DNA of 64,000 bases from assembly GCA_963575745.1 (NCBI GenBank), contig CAUYUJ010019862.1, positions 97,001 to 161,000 of the forward strand, in the 5' to 3' direction. Of this stretch, positions 10,140 to 20,530 are shown one piece after another. Made by a program: the position numbers and the translations under genes. Below the pieces are notes generated by a model that saw nothing but the letters and a program-made list of their open reading frames with translations, made no database searches and had not been told where the DNA came from. Numbering within the stretch: position 1 is the stretch's first letter; every line of letters begins with the position of its first letter. The stretch comes from Prorocentrum cordatum. Lineage: Eukaryota > Sar > Dinophyceae > Prorocentrales > Prorocentraceae.

Positions 10140-12180
10140 TATGCCCTTGTGGCTCGGCAGCGCGCCGAGCCCCCCTTTCCCTTCGAAAGAAGGGCCCCCC
10201 CCCGCCGCTTGGCTTGCTGCCCTGGCTCTAGCTGCCGCCCTGCGCTGGGGCGCGGGAGCGGCCGCCGCCGCCGGGCCGCGCCCGCCGGTGGGCCCCCGCC
10301 CCGCGGCACCAGACGCCCAGCCGCCCCCCGCCGCGCGGCGCACCGATAAGGCCGCGGCGCCCATCCTGGACGCGGTCTAGCTCCACGCCTGGGCCGAAGA
10401 AGTCACGGAGGCGAGAGATTCCATGTGCGATGACGTCGATCATATCGCCGCTGCGGGGGCTTCACGAGGCCCGACGACGCGGTCCACCTGGCGGCCACTC
10501 CCGAGGGTTTCGAGGGGCCAGCAGCTGTTGAACTCGCTCGGGGAGTCGAGTAGAGGCTGGAGTTCCCCAGGGCCGCGCCGCCCACCGTGGCGACGCCATC
10601 GTTCCAAGTGGCCGCCCAGCGGCCGCAGAGTACGAAGGAGATTGCGGATATTACCTCGAGGCAGAGCTGGGCCCTCTGCAGCTGAGCGCGGCCCAGTTCG
10701 CCAGACACCACGGTCGACATCATCGTCGAGGACGACGAGGACGACGGCAACGGCGACGTGGACGAGGAGGAGGAGGACGGCCACGAGGAGATGGGAGCGC
10801 CGGCCGCCGTTGGCCCTGGGCCCGCACCGCCGTCCCGGATGGAGGCAGCCATCGGGTCGTTGCCCGCCTGGAGACAGGCGCCCGCCCCCTCCGCGGCTTG
10901 CCCCGTCGCTGCCCAGAGCTGGCCCGCCGCGCCGCGGGCCCGCAGGGGCCGCGCCGTCGCCGCGGCAAATCCCGCGGCGGGGCTCCTCGGGGCACCCCTC
11001 CGTTTAGCTTGGGACCTCGTCTGAGCCTCCGTTCTCGTGGCCCTAGGATGTGTGCAGGTCTCGATCGGGGACCGGGGGTATCTGGATTTCGCCGTCGCAG
11101 TCGACGCCCTCGCCTCCAGCCGCGAGCGGGCAATCCTCGGGCGCCGCAGCCGCCGCCGCCGCCTGGCCCCCCCCCAGGGCCGCCCCTCCGCCGCCGCTGG
11201 AGCTGGGTCGGGCCAGGGGCTCCGCGCCCGGACGACCGCGCGAAGTGCAGCGAGGCGCGGGCCTGCGGGGCTACCAGCCACCCGCCGCATATCATCTTCG
11301 TCGCGAAGGGCCAGGCCGCGCGCGCCAGCCGAGTTTCGGGGGCGGGGGCCCCGGCACGCGCCTCAGGCCTCATCCGCGCCTGCGAGACCGCCGGGGGATC
11401 GACGTCGGGGCGCCCGCGCCGCTGCCTTGAGAAGGCGCCTGCCAATAGGCCCCACCTGCGCCGCGCGGCGCCGTGCCGAGACCTGCGAGAGTACGCGCTG
11501 CAATTCGACGCCTGCGCACCACGTGGACGCGGGCGACCGAGTCGAATTTAGCCGGTTCGCCGACGCAGGGCTTGGGCGGAGTCAGCAGCTGGGGCAGGTC
11601 GTTCGCGCCGCTTGCCGCGCGCGCGGAGCCGCCGGTCGCCGGCCGGGTCTTCGCGGCCGCCGGCGCCTAGCTGGGAGCCGCGGCTGCGCCGGGCGCCGGG
11701 CGCCCGCAGGACAACATCTGCAAGGCGGGGGCGGCCGGGGCACTAAGAGCCGAAGGAGGAGGAGAGGACTTGAAAACAAGGAAGCATCAAGGACACTGCA
11801 ACGCACACACAAGCGCCCTGAGATCCCCCCCCGCAGATCCCTACAAGCCATTATTCCCAGGCCGCACAGAACGTTCGCGCTGGCCTGCTCGAGATATCTG
11901 GCCAGGTTTGCGGCCCGCCGCTGCCGACCCCGCCCGGCCCCTCCCGGGGCCCGTCGCGCGGCTGGCGATGCGGAAGCGGACGCCCGCGCTGGGCCGCCGA
12001 GGCCCCGAGGCGCCCGCGGCGCCTCCGAGCGGCCCCCAACCCCTCGCAGCAGAGCAGGGCGAGGGGCGCGTCGCGCTGGTCGCCAGCCGCGGCGACGAGC
12101 AGGTCAACGGCGCTCTCAGAGCCGCGCCGATTACCGCGCGCCGCCAGCGGCTAGGATGGGACAGGCCCCCCGCGCTCGAC
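10140..12180 (+). other. Very GC-rich segment upstream of the LINE, unassigned
   Basis: Several frames are open in both directions because of composition. One short reading (about 10685-11024) contains a strongly acidic run, VEDDEDDGNGDVDEEEEDGH, and then an Ala/Pro-rich end. I recognise no domain. It may be the 5' part of the adjacent LINE or unrelated intron DNA. Confidence 0.3.
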
Positions 12181-12186
12181 TGAACG

Positions 12187-13234
12187 ATGGAGATGCCGCG
12201 CGAGATGGAGACCCCCGCCAGCAGCCGCCGCGCCGCGGAGGCCCGCGCCGCCGGGGCGCCGCTGCTCATCGCGCCTGCCCGCGCAGACCGCGCCCCCCAA
12301 GGCGCGGCGGCGGGCGGCCGCAGCGCGTGGCGGGCGGGGGTCAGCCCCCTGCGGGTGCACGAGAGGCTAGGCCGCCTCAAGCACGCACGATTGAGCTTCC
12401 CCGACGAGGAGGACCACGCGAGTGGAGCAGCGGCGGGCGGAGACTTCGAGGATCGGTTGGGGGCGTCGGCGCCGCGGGCCCCTTGGGCCGGAGCCGCGGC
12501 CCCGACCGGCGACGACTTGATCGACCCGCTGCGAGAACGACAGCCAGAGCCAAACGCCCTGGACCGAGAGGCCCTGCGCGCCCTCATCTCCGAGAAGGAC
12601 TTTCACATGGCGCAGCAGCGGGGCCCGGTCGCCAAGCTCACGGATGAGCTCGACGAGGCGGAAAAGGAGCATCGGCGCTTGGCGCAGTCGTTCCACGCGT
12701 CGGTCGAGCCCCCTTCCAACGAGCCAGAGGCCGGGCTTGCCGTCCCTCTTGCGTCCATTCTGGACGGTGGCTTCACGAAGGCTCTTATCATTGACCTTGC
12801 TGAGCCGTTGTGCTCTCGCGACGACTGCGAGCTCTCCGAGCCCGATAAGAGAGCTTGAGCAGCGGGGGGAACAGCTCAAGGCGGGCATCCAGCAGCTCGC
12901 CGACACTCTCTTCAGCAAGGCGGTTGAGGGGGCGGAGAAGATCAAGAAGGCCCACCGTGGTCACGTCGCTCGGCCCACCAAGAAACGCAAGGACAGCGCT
13001 GCGGCGAAGAGGCTGGCGCGCCAGAGGGCGGAGCTGCCGCTGTTGCGGCCGCTGGCGGAGGCGAAGGGGCCGGGGGGCAGGCAGAGGGCCAGCCTTCTGA
13101 GCCGGCAGGGGAATCCCGCGGCGAACCCGGCGGGGGCGGCCCCCCGGCCCCCCAGCGCCACCAGGCCCCTCTGCGCGAGCACGGACTGCCGAGATCATGC
13201 TTCAACAAATAGAGCCCCCTGCAGGAGCGACTGA
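12187..13234 (+). pseudogene. LINE ORF1-like region, frameshifted
   Basis: Two overlapping plus-strand frames carry one apparent protein. The first (12187-12858) contains a Glu/Arg-rich helical part, EALRALISEKD and ELDEAEKEHRRL, then PLASILDGGF and an acidic CELSEPDK. The second (12644-13234) continues as RELEQRGEQL, QQLADTLFSKA and a basic AKKRKD-like region. The switch falls near 12850. A coiled-coil segment followed by a Lys/Arg-rich tail suits a LINE ORF1 RNA-binding protein, and the position upstream of the RT agrees. The assignment rests on resemblance and context. Confidence 0.45.
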
Positions 13235-13616
13235 CCAGTCCCGTTGAAGTTGACCTGCAGGGGGGTAGCCATCATTCTCAGGATCCAGCTGCCACGGCTT
13301 CTCTGCGCTCTCCGAAGGCGGGGGGCCCTCATCTTGGCCGGCCAGAGCACGCCTTGAAGGAGAGTGAACTTTCTCTTGGGCGCGTGCACAGTCTGGCTCT
13401 TTTGACGCGTTTGATAATTCTTTTCAGAGGCTGTCGAGGCGCCTGCGGGGCCCCCGAGCGCCGCGGGCTCGCGGGCCCGCCTGCGGGCCGCAGCTGGTGC
13501 GGGGGCGGGGGAACGAACCGCTGTTGGGGGGCCTGCACGGGCGGGGCCTCGGCATCCCAGGGTCGCGGCGCGTTGGCCGGGAGGGGGCAGGGGCGCAGCT
13601 CGCCGAGCACCCCGCC

Positions 13617-13632
13617 CCCCCCCCCCCCCCTT
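13617..13632 (+). repeat. Poly-C tract
   Basis: Run of about 15 C between the ORF1-like region and the endonuclease-like region. Such a tract is a likely place for length errors. Confidence 0.8.
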
Positions 13633-13831
13633 CCTCGGACAGGCGCAGCCACGCGACCGCTCCATTGACATCAGATGCCCCGCGCTAGAGCTCGCCAGTG
13701 GCCCCTCGGATCAGGCCTCTCGGCCGCCCCGCTGGACCCCGCCCCGCGTCGGCCGCCGCCCGCCCCCCAAGCGTTGCAAAGCCTCGCTGCGCGGTGCGGT
13801 TAGGCACTCGCCCTGCGGGCTCGTCGATCGA

Positions 13832-14578
13832 TTGCCTGTGGGGCCGCTGGCTTTCAGAAGCCCTCGTTCAGTAGCCCTTCCGTGCCTGCCATGTTTGGAA
13901 GTTTTGCGTCTCCGAGTCCGATGCGCCATGTCTGCGTCAGTTCAGAGCCCTGCTGCCCCCTCGAGTAATTACATGTCTGGCCCAGGGGGCCCTGCCTCGA
14001 GCTACGTCGGGCCCCTTCCCACTCGGGCCCTTCCGCTGCGCATTCGGGTTCGCTCGAGCTCTGTTTTCGCGCGGTCAACTGCAACGGTCGAGCGACCACG
14101 AAGAAGCTGTTGGCCGACGCCCCCGGCCAGGGATTTCCTGGACTCTGATGGGCCCCCTGGAGGGTCGGAGGTTGAAGCTGGACGCGCGGTCTCAGGCGTC
14201 ACCAACCCCTCTCGGGGGAATCGTTTTCTCGACCATGTTGCGCATCTTCGCCGCTCGGAAGGATTATCGGAGAGAAATGTTGATCTGTTGGTTCAGGTTT
14301 GTGAAAGCTGTTCCTCTGCCTCTCTTTCCTTCTGCACTGGTGCCAATTTTATCGCGTCGCCTCGAGTTCTCGGTCAGCGTTCGTTTGCCGAGAAGCTTCT
14401 CGGCATACACATCACGCCTGATGGGAGCGCTCGCTTTGGAGAAGGACCCCCATTCGGCACTTTAGACCATTCCGTTTTTGTTGTCCCGGGGGTCTGGGGA
14501 AAGCCGTTAAATCGTGCGAAGTGTTGCCAGGCTTGCCCAGGTGATCTTGCACCCTTCTTGCTCGGCTCCAATGTTTGA
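13832..14578 (+). pseudogene. Possible LINE endonuclease (EEP-type) remnant
   Basis: A 248-codon frame sits between ORF1 and RT, where LINEs carry an apurinic-type endonuclease. Its C-terminal half has weak likenesses: CTGANFIASPRVL in the place of the GDFN-P strand, and FGTLDHSVFVVP in the place of the terminal (I/L)D-x-(F/V) strand. The catalytic Asp and His are not convincingly preserved, so it would be inactive. It may instead be random open frame. Confidence 0.3.
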
Positions 14579-14788
14579 ATTTCAGGTTGCCTTCCCACCC
14601 CCACCCTTGCGCCCGCCGCGTTCAGCCCAGCCCCCGAGCCCCCCGATTCGCCCTACCCTCGTGCATTGGCTTTGTGCGAGGGGAGGCGGCATTGTGGGGG
14701 CGGCTGTCCTTCCTGGCCCTTGCTGCGCTGCGTGGGCTGACAAGGTGAGGCGGGGCTTGCGCCGCTGCTTGGAGCCGACCCCCCAGTC

Positions 14789-16351
14789 GTGGGCGCGCGT
14801 TCCAAGATACCCCAACTGGCGTGGAAAACGCTCTTGGGCAGGGACATCCATAGTCATGATCCAGATCAGCATGCGGCGCGCTGGCATAACTCCCAAGTCC
14901 ACGCTTTGGCTGCTTTACGCGCTGCAAGCCTTAGCCGCGGAGACCTGGCTCAGAAGTTAGTTCGTTTGCTATATGCGCCACCAGCAACAGTTCAGGTGCC
15001 GGATGGACTTCGCAAACTGTTTGAAGACGTTGCTGGCCCTGCTCGCGGACATTCTGCGCCCGAGGCTCTCTGGGGCAGGCATTGCGCGACAAGTTGGATG
15101 CAGCTGCGGATCTCGCCAGCAAGGCGGATGCTCACGCGTCCCAAGAGTTGGCAGGCTTGGATTCGCGAGGGGCTTGATTGATGAGGGGGCCAAGAGGATG
15201 GATTCAGCCACTGGAGACTCGACCCCCTGGCGTCCCACCGCCACCTGAGCCGCCGACGGATCGATCGCGCCAGACCCCTCGTCTCTTCTGGCCGCTGAAG
15301 GTTTCAAATTATCTTCCTTTCAGGGCGAAGGCATTTGGGCTCTTTGTTCGTCGGGGCCGACGTCGGCGGATCCCTTGCCCCGCTTGTCGCTTGTCCGCGG
15401 AAGCCATCACGAAGGTGCCCAAGAAATGCCCCAAAAAAGATGGTTTCAATTGCCGCCACTTTCAATAGTTGTGTGACTCTGCCTTGGACACCTCAACCAT
15501 GGCGTTCGAAGTCATGGGAGCCCTCGGCGAGCTTCCCGAGCAGATCTCGGCTGTTCTTTTAGCGCTGCTGTCCATGCCGTCTGGTGGCTACAGGCCGATG
15601 GGAGTGTTCTTCGCCTGGTACAGAGTCCGGGGCAAGTGCCGTCGCCCCCCGCTCTGCTCTCGGAGACTGAGCACCCCCGTCGGTACTGGGCTGTTGGGGC
15701 GCACAGAGGAGCCTCGGATGTCGCGCGGCGGCAACGCGCCAAGGCCGAACACGGAACGGCCAAGAAGGATGTCAGTTGCAGTGCGTGTGTGTGTGTGTGT
15801 TTTTTCGGTATGCTCCCGAATTATGAAGCGATCGACCTTTTTGTCCTCGAAGGTAAATGCCACAAGCATGGGTTTCCTGTGCCCATCGCTCGCCCTTGCA
15901 GCTTTGCTTTCCGGCGTGGCCGTTTCTTGTCCTTGGGCGGCATTTCTGCGGGGCCGATTTTGTTGAGAGAGGGGTGGCTGGCTGCAGCATGGCCACCGCC
16001 CTTATCAGTGTGTTTGCGGTCGACGCTTTCGACACAATTGTGTTTTCGCTTCGCCGGAACAGTGACACTTACATGGATGATTCTGGGTTCTCGAGTATTG
16101 GGCCCAAGCAACTCGCCATTGACAGCACCGTGATTTGGACGCAAGCGCTGCGCCATGCTATCACCGAGCTGCTTGGCTGCATTGTTGCTCTTGATAATGT
16201 CTGCATGGTGGTTTCCAGCAAAGCGGTGGCGACTGAGTTGTCTGCGCAGCTTGTTGCCTTAGTTGGCAGCGTGGAGGATTCCACCGTCAACCTAGGCGGA
16301 GACTTCGCCGCTGGGAAGTCCGCCAGGATGCTGGCAGGCGCTCGAAGCTGA
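14789..16351 (+). pseudogene. LINE reverse transcriptase, broken by frameshifts
   Basis: Pieces of one RT lie in successive frames. A tryptophan-rich connector (SWQAWIREGLD, then GAKRMDSATGDSTPW) covers about 15140-15240. Fingers/palm motif PEQISAVLLALL, PSGGYRPMGVF and YRVRGKCRR lies at 15530-15640. Then come WAVGAHRGASD and a Lys-Ala-Glu segment, then YEAIDLF, HGFPVPIAR and RRGRFLSL at about 15820-15940. A third frame holds VAGCSMATALI and the catalytic box YMDD at 16070-16081, followed by LGGDFAAGKSARM, the LGVDF-like strand. At least three frame changes are needed, and a TG microsatellite interrupts the gene. Polymerase activity is lost. Confidence 0.75.
15783..15806 (+). repeat. TG microsatellite plus T run inside the RT
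   Basis: A GTGTGT tract followed by six T interrupts the RT between the WAVGAHRG and YEAIDLF segments. It is probably associated with loss of reading frame. Confidence 0.85.
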
Positions 16352-16969
16352 AGGCCAGGATCGCCCACATGTGCCGTTGTAGGAAGCGTCAGGAGGCTTC
16401 GGATCTCTGCCGCTGGGCCGTTGGTTGGAGGGTCCTATGGGGCCGGAATCCTGGGCGCCTCCGGTCATGATTCATTCCAGATGCGCTGAGACGTTTTTTC
16501 GCAGGTTCGTCCTGTCGCTCCGTCTCTGAGTTTAATTGCCTGCTGCATTTTATATTTAGCCCCCACTGGGGGGCGGCCACCGCCCCGATCATGAGGCGGG
16601 GCAGTGCAGTTTGGTTGGCACAGACTGGCCAATTTCACGGCTCTCTCACCCACGGGGCCCTTCGCCAGGCTTGGCCCGCGGTGTGGGATCCGCCTCGTTT
16701 TATTTGGGTTTTTGTTGCTGGCCCTTTGTCTGCTCTGCGTCTTACTTTCGTCGGGCTGGGTTGGCATATGCTACGAAATCCCCCCGTGCGTTACCTCTCC
16801 CGAGTTGTTGGCTATCCATTGCCGCAGGGCACCGCGACGACAAGTGGCGCCGGGAGGGGAGTTTGTGTTTGGGCGTGGTTAGGGGAGCCCTTAAAAAAAA
16901 GAATCGCCCCTGGAGAAAGGGGGCGATTAGGGCTTTAGCCTGCAGCGCGTTTTGGACCCCTAACAGAGC

Positions 16970-17795
16970 CATGCAGCGCGCGCACCAGCTTGACCCTAGG
17001 CGTATTCATCGTGGCCTTCCTGATTATCTTCGCCATCGGCTGTGGGATTGCAATCGCGTTGGTGAGCTTCGGGCTCAGTGGGCCGACGCCTGGGTGATTG
17101 CTGCAGCTTTGGACGCTGAGGCCGATGGGTACTCGCTCGTCCTTTTCTGTCATGGAGCTATCGGTCATCCCGCCGATGACCTGCCTCGTCCGTGCTTGGA
17201 AGGCACGGTCCAATATGCGTGGCATAGGGAAGTCCTGGAAGGTCCTGGAGGCCCTGAAGTTCCTCAAGGCGGGGTTCTTTGGGGCCATTTGTTCCTCGAT
17301 GGTTCCTGCCGGCGACGCGTCGTCAGGGAACTCGGCAGGTCTGTTTGGGCTGCCACTATGCATGACGACTCGGGAGATGCTTTAGGGGGAGAGCGAGGGC
17401 TTGCGCGGGCCCAGCATCCGCGGACCCCCCAAGCGGGTGAATGTTTAGCGAGGGGCATGGCTGGACTTTTAGCCAAGTACCCCTTCGGTCCTCTATATGT
17501 TGCCAAGCATTCCAAGCTCCCCTTTCCTGAGCGCCTCTCGGGCAAGACAGCCCACAGTGGACTCATCATGGAAGCGAACGCTCGCGAAGCCAATGTTATT
17601 TCTGACGCGGTCAAAGCTGCTGCCCACAATGACCTTCACTGGGAATGCGTTGACGAGCAGAAACGGTTCGATATTAAGTGTAACGATGATGCCGAGATTG
17701 CGGCGAAGCATGCTATTCACTTGCGTCCCGCAGACGTTGCGCTGTTGGGCGAGGTTGACGGGCTCGCAACGATTTCCCGCATGGCGCCATGCTAG
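16970..17795 (+). pseudogene. LINE RNase H domain
   Basis: A single open frame carries RNase H landmarks in order: GHLFLDGSC (first catalytic Asp), ELGRSVWAATM, HPRTPQAGE (second acidic site), ANVISDAVKAA (third) and DDAEIAAKHAI with LRP (the final Asp and its helix). It follows the RT pieces and precedes the zinc tail, the order found in RNase H-bearing LINEs. This domain is in better shape than the RT, but because the element is frameshifted on both sides it cannot be made as part of an intact polyprotein. Confidence 0.7.
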
Positions 17796-17796
17796 C

Positions 17797-18243
17797 GGCC
17801 AAACTGTTGCTAGAATGGCCTCGCTTGGAGCTCTCTCTCGCCCCGAAGGTTTCTACTGTTGTGCCGTCGCTTTCCTTTGGCAACCATCACGACTGGCAAG
17901 TTTCGTCAGGCTTGTGGAGGTGCAGGGAGTATGTTTGGTAGGTTGTCGGCAGCAGGAGGAGCCCGCGCCAGGCCGCCGAGCAGGGAAAAGCAAGCTTGAC
18001 GTGGAGGTGCTGTGTGAGCTGGGCCACAAAGTCATTGCATTTCCCCGCGGTGATGGGAGTCATGTTTTTGTTTGCACCAAGTGCAGTTTTCACAGCAATG
18101 GTGCGCGCATTGACGGGCTGGGCAGGAGATGCGATGGACATCCCACCAGGAACGTTGAACAACATTGGCGCTACCTGTATATAGGGATGCACCCGAAACC
18201 CCCGCAGGCGCCACGTGTCGGTGGACGTTGGCGCTGTCTATGA
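17797..18243 (+). pseudogene. LINE C-terminal Cys/His-rich tail
   Basis: In another frame from the RNase H, the sequence reads LGHKVIAFPRGDGSHVF, then VCTKCSFHSNGARIDGL and RRCDGHP. These give a CxxC pair, a later Cys and His residues, followed by YIGMHPK. This matches the short zinc-binding tail that ends many dinoflagellate LINE proteins. The minus-strand element at 23.3-23.7 kb has the equivalent CNACGSFAAEQL. Confidence 0.6.
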
Positions 18244-18659
18244 GCTTTTTGGCCATCGGCACGTCGTGGCTCAGCCTGCCGTCTCACGTTCGACCAGTGC
18301 TGGCTCGTCGAGGCAGCCTGCTAGTGTCACTGGAGCCCGTCGTGGGGAGGACGATTCGAGGCCCCATTGCCAGCAGAGGCGACAGTGATGACTCGGACTG
18401 AGTTTTTCATTGTCTTGGTCTGTGTCCTTCAGTTGCTAATCGCGCCTGCTGTGTGTCTCAAGTATCTGACTTCAGCCTGCTTCGTTCAGTAGCGAATCTC
18501 GCTTGCTGGTTGTCACAGGTCTCTGGCAGCTGTGCACCCCTCCCGGGGCCAGCTGACACCTGTGGTGAAGCGGCGCCGTCGCCGCTTTGCCCAGTTCGTT
18601 TTGCGCCCCTTCTTGGGCGCAGCTTGCAGTGGTTCCAGCCGCCGCTCCTTGCACTGTTT

Positions 18660-18960
18660 CGTTCTCTGTGGAGTGTGGAGCTCCAACAAAAAAACGAAAG
18701 GCACCCACGTGTTTTCGCGTTTGTTCCGCTCTGGGGCGAAAGGGACCCATGTGTTTTCCTTCTTTTTCCAGTTTGGGGCGAGTTTGTTCTGCTCTGGGGC
18801 GCAAGGAGCCCATGTGTTTTCACGCTTGGTGCGTTCTGGCACGAGAGGGGCCCACGTTGCGCCCACCCAAAACGCGACAGGTGCTAGGATTCCGAGCCTC
18901 TGAACCTTCTCCCTCGTGTTCCGCCCCCTCCCGAACGCGACACTTGCTCGGATTATACGC
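18660..18960 (+). repeat. Diverged tandem repeat (CCCAYGTGTTTTC units)
   Basis: Three or four diverged units share CTCTGGGGCGNAAGG, CCCA(C/T)GTGTTTTC and a CGCTTGGT-like spacer. A related AACGCGACA/CTCGGATT pair follows. No gene is seen between 18270 and 19660. Confidence 0.6.
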
Positions 18961-19087
18961 CTCTGGATATCCTCCGGCGTGTTGCCACCCTCCCCCCCCG
19001 TCAGAGCGCAACAGTCGCGAGGAGTCAGAGTTTTTGTGCCTCCATCCGCGAGTTCCGCCCCTTCCACAGTTTCCCCTGGGGTTCTAA

Positions 19088-19350
19088 CATGGTGGTCCCG
19101 GGCTGAAGCCATGTGTTGTCACGTGTCCAGGCCACACAGGTGGATATCTGGCATGATGGTCTCGAGCTGGAGCCACGTGTTTTCACGTGTCCAGGTCGTC
19201 ACCCAGGGCGGTATCTAATATGATTGTGCCGAGCTGGAGCCACGCATGTTCACGTGTGCGTGTCCAGGCCGCCCAGGGGGATGACCTAACATTGTTGTCC
19301 CAAGCTGGAACCACGTCTTCAGCGTCCAGGCTACGCAGGGAGAGATCCAA
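19088..19350 (+). repeat. 64-71-bp tandem repeat, four units
   Basis: Each unit reads GTCCCGAGCTGGAGCCACGT, then TTCACGTGTCCAGG, then a CACCCAGGGNG-like box and ATCTAACA. Four diverged copies stand in a row 310 bp before the splice acceptor. Confidence 0.8.
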
Positions 19351-19660
19351 CATGTGGTCGTCTGGCTCTATGTCTAGGTGTCTCGAGTGAGGGCTGCGGA
19401 ACTGAATCGGATCTTGAGCTCGCTCGAGCTGGTCAAGCGCTCCGTGCGTTTCGATTGCAACTAGCCCGAGCTATGCGTTCAGGCAGCTTGAGTTTAAGAT
19501 CCAAATCAGTTCGGTCACAGCCCTTGGCAGAATACCATCATCATTGATATCTTCAGCATCGCCACTACCCGTCGGCCAATTGAGGTGCTTGGGTGCGTTC
19601 CCATGCCTCGCAGTTCTAAATCCCTTTTCGGGTTCGTGGGTCGGTCATGCTCCCTAAAAG

Positions 19661-20530
19661 GTGGGTTGCCGTCAACGCTCTGCGCGCCACAACACGCAGA
19701 AGCGGACGCACATGGCCGCGAAGGCCGCGCAGTCCACGTCTGCGATCCTGGGCTTCCGGGTCTGCGGCATGCAGGGGTTCGACCGCGTGACGGGCCAGGT
19801 GAAGCGCCACGACAAATATTGGGGCCAGAGGGTGACAGTAGAGTCCATGAGTAGGACATTAGCCATGTTCTTCAGCCTGGGGCTGGACCGCCCGCACGGT
19901 TCGCTTGCAGGCGTCAGCGCCACTCTGGTGGAGGTTGTCGTCAAGAAGCTCGAGAGGCTAGAGTCTTTGCTGAAGCAGCTGTCTGGAATGCGCTTTTGGG
20001 GGAGCTCAGTGCTCATCTTCTTCGACGCCGGGGTCGTTGATGAGGACAGCAGAGAGAGCTGCCTAAGGTCTGTGCAAGTGAAGATCATCGATTTCGCCAA
20101 TTTCCAGGACGTAGGCGGCGAGCTGCCAGACCAGGAGTACCTGTGCGGTATCTCCAACCTGCGGATGTTTCTAGAGGCGCTGCTGCGGAACCCTTCCCTG
20201 GACGGTCCGCCTGCTAGCAGCCTGGTGCCGCCGCCGCCGTCGGAAGTTCAGGACCTTGAGCAGGAGCGTGCGCGGCAACGCCTGAAGCAAGTGAAGTCCG
20301 CTCCCGCCCAGGAGGGCTCCACGATCGGGACGGGCACGGACGACGAGACCAACCTCGCGGCCAACGCCCAGACAATCTCCGGGGCCACTGGGCGCACGCT
20401 CCTGCGGGAGATTGCACCCCGCCACTTGTTGAGGCCAGACGGTGGCTCCAACTCGGGTGCGAATAGCCGTTCGGGGACCCACCGTCAGAGCGGCGGCAGC
20501 TTGGACGGCCTCTTCGAGTCGTTCGAGTGA
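19661..20530 (+). CDS. NUDIX hydrolase-IP6K fusion protein, exon 2 (residues 361-649)
   Basis: Begins at the AG acceptor with GTGGGT (Val-Gly), finishing PxxxDxKxG, and ends at TGA 20528-20530. It holds the C-terminal half of an IP6K: AAQSTSA and LGFRVCGMQ at about 380-398 match the human IP6K stretch that follows DLKMG; HDKYWGQ follows; FWGSSVLIFFD (Ser465-Ser466) is the SSLL strand; KIIDFAN (Asp494) is the metal-binding IDF motif; and DQEYLCGISNL (Asp507-Leu517) is the DxGYxxGLxxL helix. All hallmark catalytic elements are therefore present across the two exons. The last 120 residues are Pro/Ser/Gly/Gln-rich and probably disordered. The expected reaction is phosphorylation of InsP6 or InsP7 to a pyrophosphate by ATP, opposed by the N-terminal NUDIX domain. 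Substrate preference cannot be read from sequence. Confidence 0.88.
   Translation: MGCRQRSARHNTQKRTHMAAKAAQSTSAILGFRVCGMQGFDRVTGQVKRHDKYWGQRVTVESMSRTLAMFFSLGLDRPHGSLAGVSATLVEVVVKKLERLESLLKQLSGMRFWGSSVLIFFDAGVVDEDSRESCLRSVQVKIIDFANFQDVGGELPDQEYLCGISNLRMFLEALLRNPSLDGPPASSLVPPPPSEVQDLEQERARQRLKQVKSAPAQEGSTIGTGTDDETNLAANAQTISGATGRTLLREIAPRHLLRPDGGSNSGANSRSGTHRQSGGSLDGLFESFE

Larger units (their letters stand above)
12187..18270 (+). mobile_element. Decayed LINE-type non-LTR retrotransposon inside the IP6K intron
   Basis: In order: an ORF1-like coiled region, a possible endonuclease remnant, reverse transcriptase pieces with YMDD, an RNase H domain and a C-terminal Cys/His tail. The order matches the autonomous LINE layout familiar from dinoflagellates. 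The reading frame changes repeatedly, so no intact polyprotein remains. Neither terminus is sharply defined and I saw no clear target-site duplication. It lies on the same strand as the host gene. Confidence 0.75.
6142..19660 (+). other. 13.5-kb phase-0 intron of the NUDIX-IP6K gene
   Basis: The donor is AAG|GTCGAA at 6142 and the acceptor is CTAAAAG|GTGGG at 19660/19661. An in-frame TAA at 19655-19657 forces the acceptor to lie just before 19661. Splicing joins PCFLDLK to VGCRQR and rebuilds the invariant PxxxDxKxG of inositol polyphosphate kinases. Both junctions carry AAGGT, so the exact cut could slide within that repeat without changing the protein. The intron contains minisatellites, a decayed LINE on the same strand and two short satellites near its 3' end. 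The splice is inferred from homology; no transcript was seen. Confidence 0.83.

Noticed and set aside
10403-11290. Minus-strand 295-codon Arg/Ala/Ser-rich frame
   Set aside because: It overlaps open frames in other phases in DNA of very high GC and contains serine and acidic homopolymers only.
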